Source: Ciborinia camelliae (taxonomy: Eukaryota; Ascomycota; Leotiomycetes; Helotiales; Sclerotiniaceae). From it: 64,000 bases of DNA. A program made the translations under genes and the position numbers. Below, one piece after another: positions 47,235 through 59,870 of this stretch; the stretch's first letter is position 1, and every line of letters starts with the position of its first letter. Location: assembly GCA_025890175.1 (NCBI GenBank), contig JANPYM010000002.1:1502091-1566090 (forward strand). The letters run 5' to 3'. The notes under the pieces are model-generated. The model saw nothing but the letters and a program-made list of their open reading frames with translations, was not told where the DNA came from and ran no database searches.

Positions 47235-48876
47235 ATGGCGTTGATACTGCCCAAGGGCATTGTGGTCAATTCCCCGCAAATTGGGAGCACCATTGAGGGA
47301 ATCAAAAACGACCCTTTGGATCTTGCGGATATTGCCCGATTCTGGAAAGGTACTTTTCATCTCCTAATTCAAGATAGAGTATTAAGCTTATTCTCTCATA
47401 GTTTACACCACAACAAAACGAAGACTCCTCGATCCTACAGCTGAGCGTTTGGAGAATTATTGGTGGCGAATATGGGGAAGTCGACGTCGAGAGCTGAACG
47501 CTTCAACTGTTGCTCGACTTTTCGTACATATTTCAGAGGGAGACACCTTTGTGCTACTCAAAGGGCCACCTAATCGCTATGAAAGTGAAACACCAGTGGT
47601 ATGCAAAACCTTTCAATGAGCCATGAAGTAATACTGAATTTTGGATCATCAGAATAGCGCAGCCTGTATTGGAAAAACTGCCTCGACTACCTCTGTTGCT
47701 CGTGCGCGCAACCAGAGCCGACCAAGAACCACACCGATATCAGTTTCCCGGACACCCGCTCCCATGCCACCCCCAATACTAAAAAAGACCAGAGGTCCTT
47801 CTGGAAATGGCCCTCGACCGACTGCACGTTTCATATCCCCTGCAGTTTCAGAAGACGAGTCAACTTCTGGTAGCACGAACAAGCATGTCGTAGTACAATC
47901 ACCTTCACCACCTCTTGAGCAGACGAGTACCACCGACGAGAAGATCGAGAAAGAGAAGGCTGACAGGAAGTTATTGCCTGCACCGGCAAGTAAGAAATTT
48001 GTTGCTTCAGCTTCCAAGAAGAAAAGGCCAATTGTTGTCAGACGGCAGAGTTCGCAAACTTCACAGTCCTCAAATGATAGCGCAGCAAGAGTTCCGGGTG
48101 GACAAGGACAGCAAAATAGGAATTCGGGAAGGCCACAACCGTTGTCTTTACAGCCCACCAGAAATCAGAATACGCAGGAGAACATACCCCCACGATCTAC
48201 AACCTCACCTACGAAACGAAATCCCTCCAAATCGGGCGCTCCTATTCGGGGTGGTTCGCGAAAACTTGCAAGTACTCGCGAGGAGAGTGTCGAGTCGGTA
48301 GAGCCTGCCCAGCCTGGTCCTTCGAACAACCTTCAGACAGTAGTAAATGATCAGGTTCCGGCGCCATTAGTTAGCGAGGCGGAGTTCAAGGTGCAAAGAA
48401 TGCTTCTCGACAATTCTAAAACACCCAGCATGTTACCATCCGAGACTCCAAGTCCAGATTCTCAGGCATCAATCACATCTAAGGATTCGAGCAGCAGTAA
48501 ACCCCTTGGGTATAGGAAGATAAGTGGAAGGCATCTTTTGCAACACCAATCTAAGGGTATCGTCAGCTCGGCGCCGACGTTGACTGATGCTACTGGTCTT
48601 CTCGATTTAGGCAATGGTGGTCATAATACAACAGCGCCTGCGTCTCCAGAGAGGCCAGGCAAGGGCAAAGCTCGAGCTCTTGTGAAAGATCTCTTTACAA
48701 AGAGATCAGTGCCACAAGTAGCACCGTCCAATGCTTTATCAGAGAGTGTAACATCGGGATCTTCGGGCCCTCTCAGTAAAAGCAAATCACAGCTTTCATT
48801 CTTGCTCGAACGAGATCAAGCTAGGAGTTCCGAGCCTAAGGCATTGCCGAATAAGGGGAAACAAACCATGAAATAA
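47235..48876 (+). CDS. AreA GATA-like (DUF1752) domain protein
   Basis: Three exons, 47235-47349, 47402-47598 and 47653-48876, give 511 residues. The N-terminal region (about residues 25-90) has the pattern DLADIARFWKVYTTTKRR, LDPTAERLENYWWRIWGS and VARLFVHIS. This matches the fungal 'nitrogen regulatory protein AreA GATA-like' domain (PF08550/DUF1752). The domain is shared with the N-terminus of AreA, but there is no GATA zinc finger here. After it comes a long, low-complexity Ser/Pro/Lys-rich region with no membrane helix or catalytic motif. Basic clusters (SKKKRPIVVRRQS, GKGKARALVKDL) could be nuclear signals. Proteins of this type include nuclear or stress-related regulators, but the role here is unknown. 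Splicing is supported by continuity of the domain across the first junction (FWK|VYTTT). A long C/T-rich leader precedes the ATG. Confidence 0.85.
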
Positions 48877-50141
48877 ATTTGCACGCCATACACGAAAAAA
48901 TCAACACATGATTTGTACATATATGATGGATTGGGGAAGAGAATGATACACACGATGAACAAAAGTGTTTCCATGGCGCTTCGTTTCTATTGCTGCATTA
49001 GAGGAGCGTTTGGAACAGGTTTGCTATTGGTGTCATGGATTTTGAGGGTCGATAGGGTTGCACCTGGCTACGGAGTTTTTGGGAATGATTGCATTTGGGA
49101 ATGGAGCCTTTGAATTTTCATGACTAGCGAGGAAACATTAGCATTCATTGTATACATGCCAGATACATACAATACAAGTAATTGATAACTATGCCCTGTG
49201 AGTTGCGCGTAAATGTCAAAAATAAAATAAAATAAAATAACAAAGTGTACCTACCTACCGGTACTGTCTAGACTCGAACTATCCGGATAAGTCATGGATG
49301 GCATTTGTCAATATTCCGAGTTACAAGTTACATGATGACTATTTGTAGGTAGGTAAGTAGGTACCGTATTCCAAACGCGTTTATTCACATGTGATACTCG
49401 ACATGAAATGAAACCGCATTAACCTACTTGCATACATACATACTAGGTAGTCCATACACACTATGCATATCCGATTGGGTAGGACGGGTAAAGATGACCG
49501 ACCCGATCCGACCTTTTCCCCTGGAGATCTCCCTTGACCTTGGTCTTGGCCGCGGCCGCTTACCTAGGAATATTATATTGTGCACTTTTATTAATGCGGG
49601 TGTAGGTGCAGCTGGTGGTGCAGCTGGAGGTGTGTATAGTGTGTGGTGTATACTAGGTAGGTAGTGTAGGTAGGAATGCGGTGTAAGATGATAAGAGATC
49701 GCGATTGCGATCCAAGTAGGTGGTGGGTGCTATTTTGGATTAGAATTGATTGGTGGGTATTCACTTGTACCTGCTCGCTTGCTTGCTTTTAAATCATCTC
49801 TCTCTTCCTTAATTGATTGAACACTTTATTTCAAGTGTCTAGTTATCTTTACTTTGCAGCATATTATTTTATCCCGTGGAGCTCTGTCTGGTAGGTTTTG
49901 ATCTTGGAACTGATGAAGCAAAAACTGTTATGCCTGCGTCAGTGCGCAGGGGGCACTTGTAGTGGAAGAAGATGCCACAACAGCGGCCACTGGAAGGGAT
50001 ATCGTTGTAAAGAATTAAACTTTATAACAAGCAGCGGTTCCATACTGAGAAAACCCCATTTGTTGTACTATGAGAGATCATATCATCTTCTTAACACGGT
50101 AGGACACATAGAGTGATTTTCTATTCTATCTAGCATGTCAA
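48877..50141. other. Intergenic region between DUF1752 and GT90 genes
   Basis: 3' flank of the DUF1752 gene and promoter of the GT90 gene. It has an AAAAT run at 49220-49240, CTACCTACCGGTAC at 49249-49262, TAGGTAGGTAAGTAGGTACC at 49345-49364, and a GGTGCAGCTGGTGGTGCAGC stretch near 49603-49622. No supported gene. Confidence 0.5.
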
Positions 50142-51570
50142 ATGGAATATAATTTAAAGAAGCCTTCCACACTCCTCGGATTCAACCCGAGGAAGACGGC
50201 AATGGGGATGATGGAGGGGATAGCCAGCGCAACCCGTCGTCGTCCTCATGCCTTCATTCTTGCTTTACTTCTCACTTCGATTTTCTTGTTATATCGTTCG
50301 CTCCAGGCCCCTACTGCTGTGCATGTTTTGCAACCGGACTCGGAGGACATGAGTGGCAGGTTTGGATTCGATGGAACGTGGAATTATACAAGGGATTATC
50401 GGAATTTGTTCTTGACGCAGAGACAATGCGATCAAGCATTTCCCGGATTGTTTGAGGAAGTGGAGAGGCCGATGAAGTTGAGGATGGAGAACAAGGTTAC
50501 GAGGAAGGAATTGGATGATACACCGGCGCTGAGGGGGTTTATTAGGGCTATGATTTATGATCAGCAGGTTTGCAATTCTCTCTCTCACACACACACCTTT
50601 TTGTGGATGAATAATGGAAAAAAGGATTGGGGATGCCAAGTATAAGCTGATGATAGGAGTATAGTTATACATAATCGATACACAAGGGCAAATATACTCC
50701 CGCGGTCTAGCTACCCTCCATGCGCTCCAACGCGCCATGCTCACCTCCCCAACCCCCCTCCCCAACATCGAATTCACCATGAACGTCAACGATGCACAAG
50801 TCGGACACGCGCAATGGCTGTACGCACGCCGAGCACACCACGAGGAAACGTGGCTCATGCCCGAATACGGCTTCTGGGCGTGGCCGGAAACGAAAATCGG
50901 GAGTTACGGAGAAGCGCAGATGAAAGCCATCCTCACCGAGAGCGAATGGCCGTGGAGTCGGAAGATCGATAAATTGTTGTGGCGCGGCGGCATGGTGCAT
51001 CTCGAAATTCGCAGGAAGTTTCTCCGTGCTGTGCGGGGGAAGGCGTGGGCGGATGTTAAGACGTTGGATTGGCATGATAAGGCGAGCATGAAGAACGATT
51101 TGAAAAGTATGGATGAACATTGCCAGTATAAGTTCTTGGCGCATACAGAAGGGAATTCATATTCGGCGCGCTTGAAGTATTTGAGGAATTGTAGGTCGGT
51201 GATTGTGGCGCATAAATTGGAGTGGATGGAGTTTTTCCATCCGTTCATGAAGAAAGATGGGCCGGAGCAGAATTACATTGAAGTGGATAGGGAGTTTAAG
51301 GGATTGGACAAGACGATGGAGGAGTTACTTGAGAAGAAAGACGGGCTGGAGTTGCAGAAGATTGCGGATAGGAGTGTGAAGGTTTTTAGAGAGAGATATC
51401 TTACGCCTGCTGCTGAAGTTTGTTATTGGAGAAGATTGATTTGGGGTTGGAAAGAAGTTATGGGGTTTGATGTGGAATTCTTTGATGTGTCGGGGGGAGA
51501 GAAGAAATGGAGAGGGGTTCCTGTAGAATCTTACCTGTTGGAAAGGAGATTGGAGTGGGATCCTTATTAG
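50142..51570 (+). CDS. GT90 (CAP10-type) glycosyltransferase, type II membrane protein
   Basis: Two exons, 50142-50567 and 50665-51570 (intron 97 nt), give 443 residues. After a short basic cytoplasmic tail the signal anchor RPHAFILALLLTSIFLLYRSL (residues about 35-55) marks a Golgi type II membrane protein. The luminal domain has family features of the CAP10/KDEL-type GT90 glycosyltransferases: IYSRGLATLHALQRAM, a segment FGFWAWPE-like (YGFWAWPETKIG), KLLWRGGM, and the sugar-nucleotide-binding block CQYKFLAHTEGNSYSARLKYLRNCRSVIVAHKLEWMEFF. Cryptococcal CAP10/Cxt1 relatives transfer xylose to mannose in wall or glycolipid polymers, so beta-xylosyl transfer is the likely reaction, but the acceptor is unknown. 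The ATG at 50142 has A at -3 and gives a normal N-terminus; 50202 is a weaker alternative. Confidence 0.9.
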
Positions 51571-54500
51571 TTGTATAGTACGAATAGGTGTTTACGGCGT
51601 TTCTTTCTTTCGGGACTAGAATGTTTGAATGGTAGGCGGCCTCTCACATTCATATATTATGTTATGAAGAAATGGGATCTTGACATATGTATGTGTAGGT
51701 AACTTTACGAAAGCGATAGATATACATTCATATACTCAGAATATATTCTGTATTAATGCAACTTATATTACAAAAAGGTAGTAAAGTAAAATACGGCTAA
51801 GTGCAAAACAAACTCAGCCCATCCATCAATAGACCGTCTACAGAGATACCATTTCCCCCAAAGATCATATATTCAAAAGTGGCAGTATATATATATAACG
51901 TACAATGTACATAGGATAGAATAGAAAAATCCACGGTAAATTCCCAAAGTACCGTTCCGTTCATCCATCCCATCCATCTCATCTCATCCCATTCGATCCC
52001 ATCTCTTCTATTTCCGTCCGATCCTACATTACACCGTCATGCATGGTAGACACATGGCATCCTCCCTCCCTCCCTCATCCTCCCCCCTACCATCGACCCA
52101 GCTTACGATATGATCCATATGCATGAAATCTTATAATTGCATGGCCAATTCCCACCATGGCTAATTCCATGTACATTATTGTATATGATTGTACATGCCA
52201 AAATCCCTTGGGCTACCATAACTTGTGTTCATAGTAGGCCTAGATGGATGATTTAACTACCTAGGTATACTATATTATATGTAGTATATCATTAAAAGTG
52301 TGGAAAATTATTTGGGTACGTGGGTAGGTACCTTGGGTTACGAAAGTACAACCACAACATGGGGGATGAATGGAAATGTTACTAGTGTAGGTAACGTAAG
52401 ATACAATATGGTTTTCTCAAGAATGAGATGAGATGAGATGAGATAAACGCATGTAGAACTAGGTATCATTATCATTATTATATCCTCCAATAAAATAAAA
52501 ATAAAAATAAATATCAAACCCATCCCATCCCATCCTATCTCATCCCATCTCATCCCAACCCAACCCGACGATAATCTTCCAATCCCCTACCCAGCTGGCT
52601 ACCTACCTAGTATTCACCTAATTAGAGGTATTCACCGCAAACAAAAATCCCTCAAATTCACCTACCTACCTACCTAGCCTTCCTTACCTACCGCGCATCC
52701 CAAAGCAGCCAGAGCCAGAGCCAGAGCCCCCAAAAAAATCATCCAGCTTCATCGTAGATTCCGGGTTCGTAAACGTCTGTTTTCCGCTTAGTCCGATTCC
52801 TCTGGTTACTGGTATGGGATGGGATGGGATGGTAATATACCCGAGAGATCCCTTTATCAAGGATATGATACGATAGGATAGGATAGGATAGGATATGATA
52901 CGATATTCTGGGTAGAATCAAGGATGGAATCAAGGATAAAATCAAGGATACCGACCGACCGGAAAGCAAAGAGCTACATCCCCAAGGGCCGATATTCAAG
53001 GCACCATTGGTAACCTTACACAACGTTTTTGGGGGGAGGGAAAGGGAAAGGGAAAGCGGAGGTGGAGGTGCGTGGGTGGATGGATGGATGGGTTGGTAGG
53101 TAGATAGGTAGGTAGATGTTGAGCTGAAAAATAGATATTATTTTGAGGATTTTTTTTGGTATCTGGATGGTTGGATGGTTGGATGGAACGCAGCGTGCTT
53201 GTTAACCTGATGGGTATGATGAAATAGGTATTATCGGATGGGTGGGTGAGTGGTAAAGTGGTAGATAGTAGAGCGGATTGCTGGATGGATGGATGGATTG
53301 GATTGGATTGGATTGCACGAGAAGGAAAGGGAAATCTCGCTGGGTAGGTAGAAAAAAATAAATGTATGCTTCTATTTGGATTGGATTGGATTAGATTGAA
53401 AGATTCGACATCGACATCGAATTCAATCCCCATCCTTTCGCGTGTTTCAATAATACCAGATTCCCATCAGATTATTGATTGATCAGTACAGTAGAAGAGA
53501 TAATCTATTCCAATTTCCCATGCACCTCAATCATCCACCCACTCTCATTTCCCCAGGGCCCCAATCCACCTTCTGCTCATTCATGCACTTCTCCAAATTC
53601 CCATTCATGACTCCCTCCCACAAGACTCAAGCCAAGACACTTTTCATATTACTCCATGGCGGAGAAAATGACTGATAGCGTGAAAGAAGAATAGTCAAGT
53701 AGAGTACTAGAGTACTCAAGCTAGGTAGTAGAGACACAACGTGGCATTCAGGGTACCTCGCCATGATTTTTGATCCATCGTTAGGGCTGTGCATGCTACG
53801 CAGGGAAAAAAAATTTGCCTCGACTTGTTCCGGGTCCACCGTACCTGAAGAGAATGCAGCTTTGCAGCTTTGCAGTTTTCTTTTCAGGTACGATGGCGTA
53901 CGGTGCTGTACAGTCTGTACTGTGATAATATGGAATGGAATAATAATGGAGGAATAATGGATTCCGTACTACCTACTGCTGAAATGCTAATTCGCGTGTT
54001 AAGAATTTCAGTATGAACCTAATGAAGAGAGTGGTATCGATCGGCAAGAGGTCGTAGGTACTAGGTACCAGGTAGGTAGGTACTCGCAGTCCCTAGGTAG
54101 GTAAACGTCGTAGGAGTACATACAGTAGTAGGTATACGGAGTAAACGAGGTACCTAGGAGTAGGAGTCACAGAACGTTCCAAAACTCTTTTGAATTAATC
54201 TATTTTGCCTGTAACTTTTTCTTCTCTAGTGCTTTCTTTCTTGGATGGCGTTGATGGATGGATGGATGGAGATGGATGTACCTATGGATGGATGGATGAA
54301 TGAGTGGCGTCGACAACCTATTTTCATCTCTTATTATTTTACTCTATATAGATAATTACCTAGGTACTCTATGAATAAACATATTATTATTACCTACTAT
54401 TATGTTCGTCAACTTCTTCTCTCTCTCTTTCTCTCTCTTCCATTTCTCCTTTCTCCTTTCTCCTTTTCCACTCGCTCTCCTTTTCTTCACCGGTGCTTGC

Positions 54501-55852
54501 TTCACACTCACCAGAAGAAAACTCGTTGATTGTCCATCCTATCTCCTATATATATTTTCCATATCCGTAAACTTCCATTTATAAATATCCAATTTAAAGA
54601 GATTTGCACACATAAACTCAAGTCAACTCACCTACCTCCCTAGTCCTCATAAACCTTACCTTACCTTACCTTACCTACCCACTCATCGACGATCGAGAAA
54701 AGAATACATTATTCTGGACACATTCTAGCGCCAAGCAATATCCGCCCGGGGAGGAAGAATAGATGATCCGAACATTGAATGATTAGAAGCTGCTGCAATC
54801 AACTACTGGAACTGGCAACTGCACCACCAAAACAGAAATCGCATTAGATAGGTACCAAGACGGCCGGGGGGATACGGTACAGTACTGTGATTTTGCGCCG
54901 CCTCACGAACGAGCCAGCGAACGATACGATACGATACGATAGGATCCTTCCTTCTATCAAACTTAAACTTCACTCAACTTCTTTTTCCTTCTTTTACTTC
55001 CATTGTTCACTTGTTCACTTCTTCACTTCTTCAATTTTTCACTCCCTTCGCTTCTTCACTTCATTGTTAATTTTATCGCTCGAAAAGATATACTGTATAC
55101 TGTTCCTGTCTAAGGAATCTTCTACAATTACGTTTATATATAACCTTACCGGCATAACCCAAAATCGAGAATAGAATCAGAAGAAGAAAAAACTATTCCA
55201 CCATCACCCACTCACCAAGTCACCACTCACTACTCCACTCCTCACCACTTACTACTCACTACTCACGGAAACTTAGACCACTGTCCTCGACCGGATACTC
55301 TTTTGGTTACCTACATACCGGTCGGTACTCACAATCTTTGGAGGGAAAACACTCCTACACGCGCGTCAACCCAAACTCTCTCTCTCTCTCACGAGTTCAA
55401 CGTTCAGCGTTCAACATTCAACGTTTAACGTTCAATCTGCATATCGCATTTAAGCCTTCAACAAGTGCTGCTGAGCTTATTAACTTTTAACGTTTTTTTT
55501 TTGGTTTTTTTAACAAAAATTTCATCCTCTGGGAAGAACTTTGAGTTGCCATCCGATTTATTTATTTATTTTGACATTATATATTTCACATTTACTTTGC
55601 TTTTTTGAGGAGAAGAAGAAGAGGAAAGGAAAGGAATCTTTGCATGCGATATATTTTATTCGGCAGGGGAGAGTGAAGATCGCTTTGGATTTGGGAGGTC
55701 TCGTGCAGTGAACTTGGGAAATCATACGTCCGTTACGTACGTGTGATATCTATCTACGATATAGATAGATTGAGTAGGAAGAGATATCAGGGGGATTTTA
55801 CAACTACCTGTCGAGATTTTCAAAGGAGACATAATTTATCAATTATTTCAAC
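51571..55852. other. 4.3-kb region without recognisable genes, ending in a long leader
   Basis: Contains (ATGAG)n near 52424-52444, CATCC/CATCTCATCC runs at 51965-52000 and 52518-52560, (GGATA)n near 52873-52894, GGATGGAT runs at 53075-53090 and 53283-53300, (GATG)n at 54253-54269, and groups of TAGGTAGGTACC (54055-54110, 54150-54165). From 54400 to 55500 the plus strand is C/T-rich with many TTCACT and CACTCAC words, like a long 5' leader of the small GTPase gene; several short upstream frames lie in it. Confidence 0.5.
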
Positions 55853-57382
55853 ATGGCGTCGAGGAATTCACGGTAAGTTTTTTCTTCTTTTACTTTTACC
55901 TCCGAACTTCTTAATTTTTGGTTGTGGTTGGTGCATGGAACGCACGGAGCTATGAATCAGGGGTAAAGCTTTTTTTATATTGGGGTTCGGAGAGATAGCT
56001 GGCTGATGTGGTGATTGGTGATTTTTAGTAGAGATTATCACATTGTGGTTTTGGGTGCTGGTGAGTTTTTTATTTCATTTCCCTTTCCTTTCCTTGCCTT
56101 TCAAATCATTCACACGAGTAATGATTGGATGAGGAAGAGTTATCATCCAAAATAGGATATTGATGGCTAATTATTTTTTTGTTTATCTTCAAAGGTGGTG
56201 TTGGTAAGAGTTGCCTAACTGGTAAGGATACTTTTCTTGCTTATTTGCCGAGTCTTTGACCCACTCATCCTCCGGAGAGTAGAGTTTGGGGATTGAAATT
56301 TTGAAGTTTTGAGTGGGGAGGCGACGTGTGGGAGAGAATGAACGGGGGGAGATTTGAGAATTAGAAGACTTCGAAAGAGAAGAGTACTGATTTATGGGAT
56401 GTCTCTTTTTAGCGCAGTTTGTGCAGAACATTTGGATTGAAAGTTATGATCCAACGATTGAGGATTCATATCGGAAGATAATTGAAGTCGATGTGAGTTT
56501 ACTGGGGTTCCTCGGCTTGGCAAATGGGAGAATAGGGAGAGTGGGGAACTTTGTGCTAATGGGGCTTTTGGACGGATAGGGACGACAATGCATGTTGGAG
56601 ATGTAAGATATATCCTATCTTGTTATAGATTGAAGAGGTCGATACTGATATGAAGATAAAGATTAGATACCGCGGGAACGGAACAATTTAGTAAGTCCTC
56701 TCTTCCTTCATTTCACATGTCACATGATACACATACATAAACTAACAACCTTCCAGCCGCCATGAGGTACCTACAATCCCAATCCCAATTCCTCTACCCC
56801 CCTCTCTCTCAACACTCATTAATCCACCCCCTCTAGAGAACTCTATATGAAAACCGGTCAAGGTTTCCTCCTCGTCTTCAGCATCACATCCCAAAGCTCT
56901 CTAAACGAACTCCGCGAACTGCGCGAAACCATCTTGCGCATAAAAGACGAAGATAATGTTCCCATAGTAATTGTGGGCAATAAAAGTGATCTGGAACAAG
57001 ATCGTATGGTCAGTCGACAAGTGGCTTTTAACGTTAGTCAGAGCTGGGGGAATGCGCCGTATTATGAGACGAGTGCTAGGAGGAGGGGTGAGTTATTATT
57101 TTCTTTTCCCTTTTTTCTCCTGTTTCTTAGAGCCTGGGGGGGTTCTTTTATTTGGGGGGGTGGTGGAGTGAGGATGAATGAGGGTTGAAAATAGTTGGGT
57201 TTGACAGGGACTAATGGAAGAAAAATATAGCAAATGTAGATGAAGTCTTTATAGATCTCTGCAGGCAAATTATCCGTCGAGATAATAATCGATCGACGCC
57301 GGAATTTGATGATGAGGTTCATTCGCCGGTGGACAAGAAACACCATCGGATTAGAAGGTTGGGGAGATGTGTTATTTTATGA
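55853..57382 (+). CDS. rsr1: Rap/Rsr1-type small GTPase (Bud1/Krev-1)
   Basis: Nine exons: 55853-55872, 56029-56060, 56195-56221, 56413-56492, 56580-56602, 56662-56690, 56757-56766, 56837-57087 and 57231-57382. They give 207 residues. All G motifs are present: P-loop GAGGVGKS (16-23), effector loop YDPTIEDSY (38-46), DTAGTEQ (63-69), GNKSDL and ETSA. Thr at the position of Ras Gln61 (Thr67) is the hallmark of Rap proteins. The C-terminus is CVIL, a CAAX box whose Leu predicts geranylgeranylation, preceded by a basic stretch ([11 protein letters not shown]). In yeast Rsr1 selects the bud site through Cdc24/Cdc42; in moulds it steers polarity, septation and NADPH-oxidase signalling. Exon 7 is only 10 nt (CCGCCATGAG) and is required to restore TAMRELYM. 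Exon 2 has tandem acceptors TAGTAG (56026-56031). Confidence 0.93.
56757..56766 (+). other. rsr1: 10-nt microexon of the Rsr1 gene
   Basis: The ten bases ccgccatgag are flanked by ttccag and gtacct. Joined with the upstream A and the downstream A they spell Thr-Ala-Met-Arg, needed for the conserved FTAMREL of switch II; without it the frame shifts. Confidence 0.85.
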
Positions 57383-58250
57383 TTGTATTTCGAGGGAGGT
57401 GATGGATGGATGGGTAAGGTGGTAATTTGAAGATTTGAGGAAGAAATGGATGAGAGGGGTTTAGGGGAGGTGTATCGACGGAAACGATGTGGAGGTGGAA
57501 GTGGATATAAATACTTCTGAAGGATAGGATTTAAGCTTTAAGATTTTAAGAAATATCGAGCAAAAGGAGGAAAGAGGAAGTGGGAAGTGGAAATGGGAAA
57601 GTGGAAATGGGGACGAAGATGGAAAGTCAAAAAGATACTATACCACTCCCAGTAGAGGCAGTCGCAAATACGATATGAGAATGAGAGGAGCACATTATCT
57701 TCAATCCGCATTTTCAATACCCAAGCAGGCCCGGGAAGAAGTTGAGAATGCATTCTTTTTTCAAGCGAAACCCCGAGGAGAAAATCAATATATGATTATG
57801 ATATTTAAATCATCACCCCCCCCCGCCACCTCTACCCCACCTCTCCCTCTCTCTCCACCCATTCCATTCTCAGGTTTTCAGACCCAAATGCTCGAAAACT
57901 TGAAGTGAAGATCGCAAGATCGCAAGGCTTGAATGTGAAATATATATATGAAACATCTTGACTCGAGATCTGATATGGTATCTATCTATAGTATCTGTTG
58001 GATACCTAGATACCTAGATACCTAGGTAGTGTCTATTTATCTCTCTTCTCCCTCCCGGGAAGGACTTGAATAGATCCAATTCAATAAACGAGTAGGGAAT
58101 TGGCGAGGAGTTCAAGTGAATTAAGAAAGAGCCCGGGTGAATTAAGCGCGGGAAGAGCATGCGTGAATTCAGGCGAGGAAAAGATAGAAGCGAAAACTGG
58201 AGTGGAGGTAGTTGGGATATATATAAATATTCACCATGGATGTTGGACTA

Positions 58251-58278
58251 GGTAGGTAGGTAGGTAGGTAGGTAGGTA
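58251..58278 (+). repeat. (GGTA)7 microsatellite
   Basis: Seven perfect tetranucleotide units, an expanded form of the TAGGTAGG word found all over this window. Confidence 0.95.
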
Positions 58279-59626
58279 CTTTTTCCTTCGGCTTTTGATA
58301 GGTAGGTAGCGTTGAAGTCTTTTGCGGGCTGAACGAAACGTAACGTCTGATTGCACGAGAGGGTTTAGATTTAGATTTGGATTCTCTTATGTGACTAGAC
58401 GAGAAGAGAAGGGAAGGGAAGAGAAGAGAAGAGAAATGATAAGTTGGAAATATTTCCAATATTCAGAATGATTGATATAAGGTATCGCTATATTTAAGAT
58501 GTCTCTTCTCATATGTTCAGATTGCTAGGTGGGTAAGTAGGTAGGTACCTAGGTAGGTATATCAACCTTTCCAGAATCTTTGTTCGAGTTACCCAGGTAC
58601 CTATATATTGATATCCATCCATCTTCCATGTCCCTGGGAACCCACCCTCTAGCTACAATACTCACGAGCCGAGAAATTATATTTCCGGCCAAGGAAATTT
58701 AAGGAATGAATATCCATCCATCAAAGAACAGCGAAAGAAAGTCTTCCATGGCCGTCGAGAGTTCTTGTAATTCAGAACTCCGGGGGAAAAAGGAAGATCT
58801 CATTACTCGCCCGTACTTATAGAAGACAAAATCGTACAATTACAATTGTCATGCGGAGGCCTAGCCTTCAAATCCGAGAAGGAAACTGTGAGAAAGGTCG
58901 ACTGTTTACCTAAAGAGACTATGGGTTAGTTAATATTTGAGATCGTTCATAACCCGGAATATGGGGTTTCAATCAATAATCCGATTCGGTGTGAATCCGA
59001 CATTCAAGTACTGGGTTTTACCCAGCCCGCAGAACGCATGGTGTTCCATACCATCCATGATGCTCTATGTGTCTTTGAATGTTGAATGTTGGCATATCAT
59101 ACCCAAATAATTCACAGCCCAAAAGAAGAACCAAAGACCATCTACCACTAACAACAAGATATGACTATTCGGCCGTCAAGACAATAAATCAACACATCTA
59201 CTTAGGTGGTTCAACTCTTTGAAATAAATATCCATGCCCGCAAACTCGAAGCTATTCTCTCATGGCTACAAGTATAGTTTTCCTAGAAAACGTGTACGAA
59301 CTTCAAGTCCGCCTTAGGAAATGATGCCTCCGACATGATAGTTCATGTATAATCATGCCTGCACTTGCAGTCGTATAGGAATACAGCAATTTAAAATGGA
59401 ACATAAACAGATGGAAAGAAAAATCGTATCCGAATGTATTGAATTCAAGATAAGTATCTCATCCCAATCCGCGTATAAACATCACTCTCACATGCATCCC
59501 TCGACTTCCCCCCTGCAGAATACCCCCACTTCGGGGACCTGGTAGGCTGCAGCCCAGAACAATTGAATCGACCCCCACTCGACACATTCTCTTTCAAGCT
59601 CTTCCTCGTGCCTGGAGCCACAATCA

Positions 59627-59639
59627 CCCCCCCCCCCCC
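59627..59639 (+). repeat. Homopolymer C13
   Basis: Thirteen C in a row within a C-rich stretch, about 230 bp from the tRNA-Gly gene. Confidence 0.9.
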
Positions 59640-59870
59640 AAAAGCCATTCAAAAAATACATAAAAATTCCAAAATCCCTCGACTCCCCTTCCCATCCCCT
59701 TCCCAAATCGGATCACCCCTTTCGCTGGCCCGAATTTTTGCCGAAAAACCTTTCGGCCACCATTTTCAGCATCAAAACAATATTAATCCAAAAAGCAAGC
59801 AGAGAGTCTCTTCACCAGTACCTCAACCGTGAAAAGAATACAAAATACACCCCAAAAACGAAAAAGTAAA

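Larger units (their letters stand above)
57383..59870. other. Intergenic region between Rsr1 and tRNA-Gly
   Basis: 3' flank of Rsr1 with G/A-rich and then C-rich stretches (57815-57870), TACCTAGATACC words at 58000-58030, (GGTA)7 at 58251-58278, further TAGGTACC at 58535-58560, and a 13-base C run at 59627-59639. Several short frames are open by chance; none has features I recognise. Confidence 0.5.
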
